Of a stretch of DNA of 64,000 bases, positions 12,201 through 24,200 are shown one piece after another. Made by a program: the position numbers and the translations under genes. The DNA is taken from positions 39,389,403-39,453,402 of the forward strand of contig JAOWCC010001634.1 of assembly GCA_030867875.1 (NCBI GenBank). The letters are read 5' to 3'. Below the pieces are notes generated by a model. The model saw nothing but the letters and a program-made list of their open reading frames with translations, made no database searches and was not told the origin of the DNA. Source of the stretch: Actinernus sp. WN-2022. Taxonomy: Eukaryota > Cnidaria > Anthozoa > Actiniaria > Actinernidae. Numbering within the stretch: the first letter of the stretch is position 1; every line of letters begins with the position of its first letter.

Positions 12201-15200
12201 CATTCGTACGCTAGCTGCGCGAATACTGGTTAAAATTGTTAAAAAGAATTATGGTTGCTAGTTGAATATTAGTTATATAAGTTGTAGTAGTTATATATTT
12301 GATTCAATAAAAACAGGATTTTTTTTTTTTAAGCAAAATGTGTACTCCAAGTCTCTAAATGCGCGCAGATCCCGTTCCGGTTCCGCATACGTAACTAAAG
12401 TTACGTGACTAATGACGTCATCAGCTTGGAGTCACATGTGTCATTAATGTTTGCTCTAGAGGGGAATGTTGACCAAGTTTAGCGAAGTTTACCACGTTCC
12501 ATCCACTTTCCACGAGTCCATTCCTATAAATCCTTCAGGATCTGTTCGGGTACAATTGGGGATCTGTTCGGGTACAATTGGGGATCTGTTGGGGTCCTGG
12601 AATCGCGTCTCTTCCCAGGCCCCTTTTGTTTGGCCGCGTACTCCTACCAGCCCTCTTTCCTCTGGGCCGCGTGTCCTCTCGCTGTTTACCATTCTCCTGA
12701 CCGCGGTCGTAGCTCTGATTCTCGACTGATTTGAGGGATATGAAACGAGTGTCTTGTTAAATATCCGCTACCCAACTCTTCCCCTCAGAACAAAGTTAAA
12801 ACTAACATGCAGGCATTATTAACATTTCATTAACCCCTCCTAAAGCTCGGAGCAATAACGTGAGATAAGCATTTTTTCTGCGCGCAGCTGAGCCGTTCAT
12901 GTAGGTGCATGTGACAAGTTAGTGTTGGTTTTCAGGAGAGTCCAGATGAGGACCCTCAGGGTGCACTCGCTGACATCACGGTACGTCCATACGTATGTAC
13001 ACCTTACGCACGTCACTCACTTGTACTTAAAGGGGCCAACCCACTCAGAGTATGCTTTCCAGGTATACTGGAGAAATGTGAGACGATTTTGATTGAGGAT
13101 GACAAAGATTCGGGTGGATAAAAATACTGCTTTTAAGAGAAATTTAGAGCAACTTGAAATCGGTTCACTGTAACGAATTCAAGTTTTTAGAATGAACTTT
13201 TCTAATCCACTCTAATCTTTGCCATCATCTATCGAAAACGTTTGAAAAACATCCGGGCATTCACGTGGTATTTTCTTCGATCTCAGGGTGTTATTTTTGT
13301 TCTCTTGATACGTTATGTTCTCTTGATACACACGCACAATCGTTAATATGCCACGCACTACGCAAATCTGCACCTGAAAGGTAGCAAGTAGTCACGCAGT
13401 CTTGAGTCACGCAACGAACAGTGTGGAGGAGAAATCAGTTGTCACGCAATAATCAGTCACGCAGCTAAATGTCATGTAGCAGAATTTCACGTGATAACGG
13501 AAGCAGGTTTCCACACTCATGTCTACTGAGTAGTCATCGATTTCTTCGTCTCTATATGTGCCATCTTTGCAATAGTACATTTTGTCTGACTGTTGTACTG
13601 TTCTTTTGCTTACTGTTCAGCCTATGATAGTATGTTTCTATGTTTGCATATGTTTGTATCTCCTATTCTTTGTTCAACGTGTTATCCAAACAAGGCAAGG
13701 TATGGAGTTTTCATCTTTCAGTTTTCGTACAGTCTGATGTGACTGGCAGTCTTCAGAAAAGTCCTTGAATCCAAACATGCCATTGGAAAGTATCTAATGA
13801 CCTCTAGTAGCCGTCCCCGCGCACGTCTTGCAGTAACTACTTGAAAGCTAAAATGTGTCCTTGAAAGGCCCTTGAGAATCCTTGAATTTGTGTGTGTTTT
13901 CAGACAACTGTTTTGCTCTTGTCGCGAGTTTTCGTTTCCATTTTATATGATAACTATCGGGTCAAAGCCGTCACTTTGAACAAGATCCCATACAGCGCCA
14001 CACCCTGAATAACTCATCGATTGCTTGCACCGTTTCACACTTATCGTAATTATCTAGGAACGGCCGGCCAGCATATTTGATCTCAAGTCTTACGACGTGA
14101 CTATGATGTTAGAGGCGCCTCCAGAACCAAGTTTGATTCTAGAGGGTGAGTGCATCTTTGAAGTTGAAGGCGTTATCTTAAGACTTATATGTTCCAGTGC
14201 CAGTTACCATGCATTGATCCACAACGAAGCTCTGGTTTCTGGTCTTTTTGGCGACCGCAAGTGTGAAATCATTAAAAGCTGTGAAAGTGTTGTCTGACCA
14301 TTGCCAACCATATTTGGGCATGCATCATACCTTATACAGTTTTAGTCTTTGCATTTAATTTTAAACAACTATTTTAAATGAAAGAGGAGAAAAATCTGCC
14401 ATTTTGCTGTCTTGGAGGCTACAAAGCGTTGTGTAAGTTGTGAACTTGTTTTTGAATTCACGTTGTCTTTATAGGGGGTTAACTTACTTATTCTAGCAAA
14501 GTGTTAAATGGTTGGAATCATATCTTCCAATTATGCATCATTCTTTTCAGGGAGGGGAATCTACAAGTTTTTTTATGGATAGGACACAATACTTTTTGAA
14601 TCCCGAGAAAATGATTTGGTCAAGTGAGAAGAGGATTCGGGCAAGTACAATTTGGAATTTCCCTCCGAGAAAGTGGGTCTTTAACCCTGCCTTTCGGGGG
14701 GAGGAGGGACGGACATATCTAGGAGAATTTGACATTTTACCTCATTTTCATGGGACGATTGGTGTCAAATTCCTTTGCTCTCCCAGGGAAGAGATACAGA
14801 GGTGCTACTGCAAATGTCACACTGCCTCCCCCAGGGAGGGGGAGTATTGACAAGTACATAATCACAAATCAAAGAAATACCCCACTTTCTATATACGCTT
14901 TACTTGTCACGCACAAAGGTTTCACTATGAGGCTCAGAGGTAAATTAAATTTATCCTTTTCTCCGAGAAAACAATACGTTTAATTTACCCGGAGCTTTGT
15001 ACTGAAACGTTTGTGCGTGACAAGTGAAGTACATCTCGAAAGTGGGCTATTGGCGTTAGCCTCAACTTGTTGGCTATTACTGTGCGACTACTGTAACTAG
15101 GACAACGAAAACGAAGCATTCCAACTTACGCTTATTTGAGCCAATCAGTGTCGAGTACAAGACAATAGCATTTCAACTTGCTCGAGCTTCGATCCAGTAA

Positions 15201-18200
15201 AAGGCAAATTTGGTGAACTAGTTATGCAGTCGAAGTCTTTTGAATCGCGTGGATATGCTAGCATTTGAATCGCGTGGATATGCTAGCATTTGAATCGCGT
15301 GGATAGGCTAGCATTTGAATCGCGTGGATAGGCTAGCATTTGAATCGCGTGGATATGCTAGCATTTGAATCGCGTGGATAGGCTAGCATTTGAATCGCGT
15401 GGATATGCTAGCATTTGAATCGCGTGGATATGCTAGCATTTGAATCGCGTGGATATGCTAGCATTTGAATCGCGTGGATATGCTAGCATTTGAATCGCGT
15501 GGATATGCTAGCATTTGAATCGCGTGGATATGCTAGCATTTGAATCGCGTGGATATGCTAGCATTTGAATCGCGTGGATATGCTAGCATTTGAATCGCGT
15601 GGATATGCTAGCATTTGAATCGCGTGGATATGCTAGCATTTGAATCGCGTGGATATGCTAGCATTTGAATCGCGTGGATATGCTAGCATTTGAATCGCGT
15701 GGATATGCTAGCATTTGAATCGCGTGGATATGCTAGCATTTGAATCGCGTGGATAGGCTAGCATTTGAATCGCGTGGATATGCTAGCATTTGAATCGCGT
15801 GGATATTTGAATCGCGTGGATAGGCTAGCATTTGAATCGCGTGGATATGCTAGCATTTGAATCGCGTGGATATGCTAGCATTTGAATCGCGTGGATATGC
15901 TAGCATTTGAATCGCGTGGATATGCTAGCATTTGAATCGCGTGGATATGCTAGCATTTGAATCGCGTGGATATGCTAGCATTTGAATCGCGTGGATATGC
16001 TAGCATTTGAATCGCGTGGATAGGCTAGCATTTGAATCGCGTGGATAGGCTAGCATTTGAATCGCGTGGATATGCTAGCATTTGAATCGCGTGGATATGC
16101 TAGCATTTGAATCGCGTGGATATGCTAGCATTTGAATCGCGTGGATATGCTAGCATTTGAATCGCGTGGATATGCTAGCATTTGAATCGCGTGGATAGGC
16201 TAGCATTTGAATCGCGTGGATATGCTAGCATTTGAATCGCGTGGATATTTGAATCGCGTGGATAGGCTAGCATTTGAATCGCGTGGATATGCTAGCATTT
16301 GAATCGCGTGGATATGCTAGCATTTGAATCGCGTGGATATGCTAGCATTTGAATCGCGTGGATATGCTAGCATTTGAATCGCGTGGATATGCTAGCATTT
16401 GAATCGCGTGGATATGCTAGCATTTGAATCGCGTGGATATGCTAGCATTTGAATCGCGTGGATATGCTAGCATTTGAATCGCGTGGATATGCTAGCATTT
16501 GAATCGCGTGGATATGCTAGCATTTGAATCGCGTGGATATGCTAGCATTTGAATCGCGTGGATATGCTAGCATTTGAATCGCGTGGATATGCTAGCATTT
16601 GAATCGCGTGGATATGCTAGCATTTGAATCGCGTGGATATGCTAGCATTTGAATCGCGTGGATAGGCTAGCATTTGAATCGCGTGGATATGCTAGCATTT
16701 GAATCGCGTGGATATTTGAATCGCGTGGATAGGCTAGCATTTGAATCGCGTGGATATGCTAGCATTTGAATCGCGTGGATATGCTAGCATTTGAATCGCG
16801 TGGATATGCTAGCATTTGAATCGCGTGGATATGCTAGCATTTGAATCGCGTGGATATGCTAGCATTTGAATCGCGTGGATAGGCTAGCATTTGAATCGCG
16901 TGGATATGCTAGCATTTGAATCGCGTGGATATGCTAGCATTTGAATCGCGTGGATATGCTAGCATTTGAATCGCGTGGATATGCTAGCATTTGAATCGCG
17001 TGGATAGGCTAGCATTTGAATCGCGTGGATATGCTAGCATTTGAATCGCGTGGATATGCTAGCATTTGAATCGCGTGGATATGCTAGCATTTGAATCGCG
17101 TGGATATTTGAATCGCGTGGATAGGCTAGCATTTGAATCGCGTGGATATGCTAGCATTTGAATCGCGTGGATATTTGAATCGCGTGGATAGGCTAGCATT
17201 TGAATCGCGTGGATATGCTAGCATTTGAATCGCGTGGATATGCTAGCATTTGAATCGCGTGGATATGCTAGCATTTGAATCGCGTGGATATGCTAGCATT
17301 TGAATCGCGTGGATATGCTAGCATTTGAATCGCGTGGATAGGCTAGCATTTGAATCGCGTGGATATGCTAGCATTTGAATCGCGTGGATATTTGAATCGC
17401 GTGGATAGGCTAGCATTTGAATCGCGTGGATATGCTAGCATTTGAATCGCGTGGATATGCTAGCATTTGAATCGCGTGGATATGCTAGCATTTGAATCGC
17501 GTGGATATGCTAGCATTTGAATCGCGTGGATATGCTAGCATTTGCAGGGTTGTTAGACAAGAGGCTGCATAGTGTTTCACAGCTGGTTAAAAGATCGATA
17601 GGGTAGGTTAAAATATCATAAATGGCCGACAATTTGGAGAAAACAGGCGACTATTTTTAACCTGACAGCCGGCGTAATTCGCCGGTTACCGGCTTTTTTC
17701 GATAACCCTGCATTTGTATACTGGAATGCTCTAGTTTCCTTTTGCATTATCTTTAGTTCTCGTTGTTTAAGTGACCCCGGTTACATAGTCGCACTGTAAG
17801 CTTGAGATAGATGAAGACCCCAACCATTAATAGTGCGTTATGATGATGTTTGTTGTCAGGGTTTAACGTTGGTCGTGGTACGGGTAGTGTTGATGACGAG
17901 GGATGGAGATTTCAAGTTTGCACGATAGATGTCAAGACGTGGCACGTGAAAGAATACTCGTACAACCCACTCCCCGACGAAGACATTGGACACTTCCATA
18001 CAGCTGAAGGTAAATTACTTCCTTTTAGTAAGCACCAGTATAATTCTGCCAAGAACACACCGAAATATGTACATGCAAGATAACACCGAAATATACACTT
18101 GCAAGAACACACCGAAGTATGCACACGAATGCACCGAACAATGCACAAGAGCGCACCGAAATATGAAACCGTATTTTGGGTAGTTCAAGTCAAATGGCTT

Positions 18201-21200
18201 CCCATAATGGTAAATCCTATTTCTCGAGCAAGCACGCAAGGTTTTGGTTATCTGGAAATTAAATTTCGTTTGTTGGCAAAATGTGTGTGATAAACAACTT
18301 ATTAGTCGGCTTAGCATGTTTACTCGTCATGTTTACTCGTAAAAATACACAACCGTATCATTTCGATGCTTCACATTCCTTGCACATTACTTTAACTCAT
18401 TAGCATCAAAATTAGAAATATAATAATTTAGGTAGCATTGAAATAAAAATTTACTCAAATGAATTGACTATTCACGAAATGAAGGACAGAGGCAGAACTT
18501 GCGAGGGGACTTGGAATATAAATTTTCCAATAGATCGTTTTCACTCAAATCGCCAAAACCATTTGCCTCAATACAGCGGATTTCAATTGAGTGTCGGAAT
18601 TGTTTTGGTTTTGCGTTTACTAAGCTCCTATTGGCTGAGAAAGTAAGCCAACCAATCAGAATCCAAAGTAAAACCAAACGCAAATTGGTTTTGGTTTGGT
18701 TTGTCATTGGCTCACAGGGAAGCCATTCATGAGTTACTTGTGATTACTCGCTCCTATGATTGGCTGGCTGTGGGTAATTTGCGTTTGGTTTTACTACACT
18801 CAACTGAAAACCGCTCTAATATACGACAATTAAAATATAAGAACGTGCACACCAGGTATACAGTCCCTCTCCCGCCTACTTGCCCCACAGGAAGTTTCCG
18901 GATTATTCCTACATGATTTCGGTTGTCTGCGGAGGAGGCTATATTGGTGTACTTGAGTAGCAGACCAATATGGAAGCCATGAAATTACGGTACAAGAAAT
19001 ACAATGTTGGCAAGGAAATTTCGTGTCATGATTGAGTGCCTTATCAATCATTTCCAGCATAACCGATAACCGAAAACTGTACTTTTCTGGTTATTTCATG
19101 GTTTTCTGTGGAATACGGGCGACTATTTAACGAGAAATTCGTATTATTACTCGGGCTGCCTGTGGCAGCACCGAGTCTTAAAATGCAAGTCGTTCTTTTT
19201 TAAAATTTTATTCCGTGTAGCAAGCTTTCTGCGCATGCGTTAAAGGTCAATTCACACCAATCAGATTGCACTGTGCTGGTCACGCAACAATTGCCAGGTT
19301 AATTTATTTACATAATTTAATACAGTAAAGCATGATGGCGGAGGACCCGCGAGCAACTTTCTCTCTAACTTGGAGTCTCATCTCTCAAATGTAAGCCAGT
19401 TTAATGTTTTATTTAACTTCACTCGTGCGAAAGCCTTCCAACAGGCTCAGGATATTTCAACTGGCGCTATTGTCGGAGCCGAAGGACCGCGTTTTTTACC
19501 CAGATGGCCAGTGATTTTATATACGACACGTACGACGACCTGAAGCCAGGTTCCGGAAAGCTAAAATTCGAAGAAATACATAATGGAATCTATAAGCCAT
19601 CGGCTCGCTGTGCTGCATTTAAAACATCTGAGGAGAACATCTTATTTTGGGTGAAGGCACTTCAAGACCAATATTACGAGTCTCTTAAAAACTGTCAGAG
19701 ATTTAAATTTACCGTAAGTTGGATCAGAGAGTATTGAGATCAAGTTATTTCGTTCCAGCGAGGATATTGACCTAGCGGAAACGGTACAAGCTGTCGAAGG
19801 ATTTTACTTATAATCATCCACGTCTACTTAACAACAGGAATAGTTATGTGCCAAGGCATGGGCAAAGATTGAGTTTCCCAGATTACAGATGAAAGTAGAG
19901 AACTTAATGAATGAAGAAACAGAGGTCACGCGCGACATGCTTGAGAAAATGAACATGTTCAACACTTTATGTTATACTAAGAAAACAAAACAAGCTACAG
20001 AGCCTGCAAGTTCACAAGTCAATGAAAAACCCCAAGAGCTTGTAGTTTTGGATCAACATATCCTTGAAACTCCAAAAGCAACATACACATGAGTCAAATT
20101 CAAACCGGAAGAGACGGAATTCTTTAGATTCTTCACGAGGATTGTTAGCCCGCAATAAGAACTCTCTCGCTGCTTTAACGACCTTGATTTGTAACATGGA
20201 GGCTGACCTAACTGATTTGCGTAATGAATTCTTACTCTCGTCACATCAAAACACGAATCAAGAAACCAAACTCAGTCATTTGGAAGACAAATTAGTGCAG
20301 CAAGATAATATATACAAGACCGAAATAAAGATGCTGTCATCACGAATATATTATTGACCTAGAAGTTGAAAATGGCGAGTTGAAAGCGGATATAATAAAG
20401 CTGCGATCCGACTTTCAAACTTAAAAAAAATTATCAGGAATACAAAAAAGAAGACAATGAAAGACCAAGGTCTCCAGTCTTCCGAGACTACCCAACCTAC
20501 TGAAGCTTATCAGTTTGTTCAAGAGCCATCTTCCTTACATGACAACCCGATCCCTATTCATCAGAATACATTTTCTGTGCTAAATGACGAGAGTTTACAA
20601 TCACCTGACCGACATCCCACTACTAAAGAAAGGGACCATGAAGTACGGTAGTACGGTTAATTCTCGGGTTCAAAACAATGAATATATGCCTGCTCAAATG
20701 CAGTGTGTTAAACGAATAAGTAGTGTTTAAATTAAAAGGTCAACTACGAGAAAAACAAAAATATTAAATTACATATATACTAGGGGAGCAGAGAATGAAA
20801 GTCACCGCGCTACCGGCCACTCCTAAAGACTGCTAAATTCAGCTAATAATTCTTCCCTTTGGTTATTACTAAGAGGATTTCAAATGAAAGTGTATTTCAT
20901 CTTCAATCTCATGTGGCCCGAGTGAAAGCCCAGATGGGCTCTTGTTTGGAATATAACGAGCTTTTAGGCGAGTTGTATACCAATATAATATAAATTTCGA
21001 GTGCAATTTTCACCAGTATTACATTAGAAACCCATGAAATAACCATATTTTCCTATAAATAACAAATTTACGGGAAGATTTCTCATGAAAACAAACTTAC
21101 CGGACGATAGGCTGCAAAATTTCTCAAAAAACAAATATCTCGAGTGGCGGACGCGTCTGCAAACTAATTATGTATTCAACATTCTTGAATACGTATTGGC

Positions 21201-24200
21201 TGATGAAAAAATGGCGCGAAATTTCCTGCATTTCGATTGGCCTGATCTAAAATAATAATAATAATATTTATTTATATAGCGCTGCTTCCAAAAAGCACTT
21301 TACAATATTACAATGATTATAATAGCTCAATCAGCTATGAATGTTACGTGTAATGACTAGACTAGCTAAGCTAACTAAACTAATTATAGGATAAATAATA
21401 AGTAAATAGCATTCATAGATGTAACTTAAGTTGCTCAATAACTCTATTTGTTATGAATGTCAAGACTGAACTAACGTGATCAAATAAGATAAATAATAAT
21501 GGATAGCTTAATAAAAATATATAAGAACATATAAGAATAGATTCAAATTAAAATAACCAATGCTAACAGAATGCATTCTTGAACAGATGTGTTTTAAGTT
21601 GCTGTTTAAAGCTTGCTAACGAATTACAAAGCCTAATGCTCTGTGGCAATGAATTCCATAAGGTAGGCGCAGCATAAACAAAAGGCTCTATAGCCATAAG
21701 AGCGAAGATTAGCCATGAAATACCGCTCTGTATTTCATAGTAAAGCTGAGCTCTGATTGGCTGAAATATAATATTTATAGGATAATGTTCTTTAAGGTTA
21801 TGTTGTCCGATGGAAGTACTGCGTCAAGCGTGTTGGTGTCCGGACACTTAAGGGTCATTTGTCCAGAAATGAGGGCGTTGGCCGAGATAAGGTGGCCTAC
21901 TTCTTTTGGCAGGGCAAGGACTCTACCGTCAACGAGAAGGGGACTGCTGCCCTCATAACCGTGGAGATCGACTCCGATAGGGGACCGCAGGTAAGGGTTC
22001 AGTAGAAGCCTACCTGGAAACCGGACTGTCAACCGCCAAATGATCAATTAAAAATTAGAAGCGTATGATGCTTTCTAGGTTTTCTGGAGAAAATGTGAGA
22101 CAATTTTGATGGAGTTTGGCAAAGATTCAAGTGTATGTAACTATACTTTTAAGAGAAATTTAGAGCAACTTGAAATCTGTTCACTTTAACCGGAATCAGG
22201 ATTTTAGCATAAGCTTTTGTAATCCACTTTAATCTTTGCCATCCTCTATGGAAAAAAATTGCGTTCCAGGATATTCACATGGTATTTTTCTTCGAACTCA
22301 GGGTGTTATTTTTGTAGTTTTGTCTTAACTCTTTCCCGTCCGAGCCTGTAAATATCGGACGCATGAGTCCGATATGAGAAAAAAATATTGCATCACATCT
22401 AGACATGCTGGAAAGACGATGTTGCGATATTATGCGAAGGGATGAATGGCTTGAAAGTCAGAGCTATAACAGGGATCGCTCGACTCTTTCACTATGGATA
22501 AAAACTCATTTGTTTTGGCGACCGTTTTGTTTCTTCGATTTTGACGAATTTTAAGGAGCTAAAAATCGGCTATAAACACCCTACCCATTCGCACTTGAAA
22601 TCAAAAGCAAACACAAAATAGCACTCAGTCGTTACAGTACCTTCTTTGATCTTTCCAACCACCAGGTTTTTTTGCACAAAACACACCAAGCGACTGTGAA
22701 GTGTGCTATTCTTGTCACTGCATTTCTCTCCACCACGTTCTCCTGTACCCACCTCCAATTGCATGCTGGGTAATGGACAAGGGGTTCCCCCCCTCTGGGA
22801 CTCCTGTAGGGTTTTTTATGAAGTCTTTTATCCCTACAACCAAGAGCGGTGATCTGGACTGAAGCCGTAAGGTTGGAAAAGACTGCCAACTGCAGGATTT
22901 CAAGGATTTCATTGAATAATTTTTTCCTGTGTCTGAAAGCACAAACACAACAGAAAAACCCTGTGAAATCCCCTCACAAAGCCTACTAGAAGCAAACCAA
23001 GTACTTTTCAGCCGTCCTCAGACTTAATGATGTCCTCAAGCTCTCCGACAGTGGTATTGTTCTCCAAAATTAGAGCACATTTCATTGGAAACCCTACAAA
23101 AGTAAGCGATACCTACCGTCGACGAGTACGTAGAATTCTCCCGAATGGCATTGTGGGGAACGTTAGTTTTCAAGTTCGATTTTACGCTGATAAATCTAGA
23201 TTGTGCGGCGGCTCAATTCAGTAAAAGATTTCTTTATTTGAGTGTTGCGTCTATGAGGTTTCTATTTCCAATATGCTAATCATGTGTGCTAATCATGTGT
23301 GTCATTTATTATACAAAAACGTGCTGGCGGAGATAAACATTTTTTTTAAACATCCATCTCATATTTGGACCTTTTCAATGATTTTACGAAATATTTTGTA
23401 TAAATCAGAAATAGTTCATTCACAAGGAGAAAGAAATGCCCTTTTGTTGGTCTACTATGGCATCACATGATTAGCATATTGGAAATAGAAACTCATAGAC
23501 GCAACACTCAAACCAGGAAATATTTTACAGTTCAGCTATTTACTTGATGGAGAATCAATTTCACGAAAACAAATTTGGGCTTATAGGCACTTTAATGTAA
23601 ACCCAGCGATCCACTTATTGAAGCTAGAATAAGATTTTCAAACTCGGGATGATTGATGATTGTTGGCTTATTATTGTTGACTTCCTACAGTGTCAGACAT
23701 TTGAGTCATGATTGTCAGTGCTTGGTTTCTGTTTGTTGCGGTCTACAGTAACTAGGGCGTGTCTTTGTCGGGCACAGGACTGTGTACTGTTGTTGTTTGT
23801 TGAAAGTCATTGCCTCACGAAGATGAATCGCCGAACTTCGCCGTGAGGCTTCTGATTGAGTGCATTTGGGCTTCTCGCTTGGGTTCCATGTGGTCACATA
23901 TGTGGATTGAGATTTGGTGTATACGTAGGTAAGGTAAACATCTGAATCTCTTCGAGAATTTCCGGAAATCCGATTTGTTAATCGAGTCTGTTAATCTCGA
24001 AAACCAAGTGTTCGGATTGGTCAGTTGATTATCGGGAAACCTTTCAAGTGCTCCAGTTATATCGTTTACTAATTGCGTCATAATCAAGATGTCGTGCAAG
24101 TATGATGTACTAAGTAGCGAGCTTGCTTGGGTTTCTTGTGTTCGCTGAAACGATAACCAAACTGATATCATTATCTTGGACAAAGTTGGGAAAACCATGC

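Larger units (their letters stand above)
10711..12601. mobile_element. Large inverted-repeat DNA transposon with subterminal GTACCCGAACAGATCC arrays
   Basis: Left subterminal repeats of gacccgaacagatccc type run 10711-10807 and 11223-11267. Inverted copies lie at 12537-12601. Inside, 11268-11490 is the reverse complement of 12245-12536 (landmarks ggatttatag, gactcgtgg, tgatgacgtcat, ggaaccggaacgggatctgc). The interior has no transposase I recognise. A 112-codon minus-strand frame at 11825-11490 is unassigned. Confidence 0.75.
15079..17799. mobile_element. MITE copy carrying an internal 2.3 kb minisatellite
   Basis: Left end actgtgcgac at 15079 and right end gtcgcactgta at about 17789 are inverted. 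The left body (gagtacaagacaatagcatt, tcaactt.ctcgag.ttcgatc) matches the unexpanded copy at 35360-35642, and the right body (tttagttctcgttgt) matches it too. A third, reversed copy is at 61740-61905. Confidence 0.8.

Noticed and set aside
15238..17540. CRISPR-like array
   Set aside because: Regular 25-base units with no unique spacers, in a eukaryotic intron; it is a minisatellite.
17850..18083. 77-codon frame running past the exon
   Set aside because: Only 17860-18009 is exon; the rest is intron containing a degenerate tandem repeat.
21775..22047. 90-codon minus-strand frame
   Set aside because: Antisense shadow of the supervillin-like exon 21797-21990.
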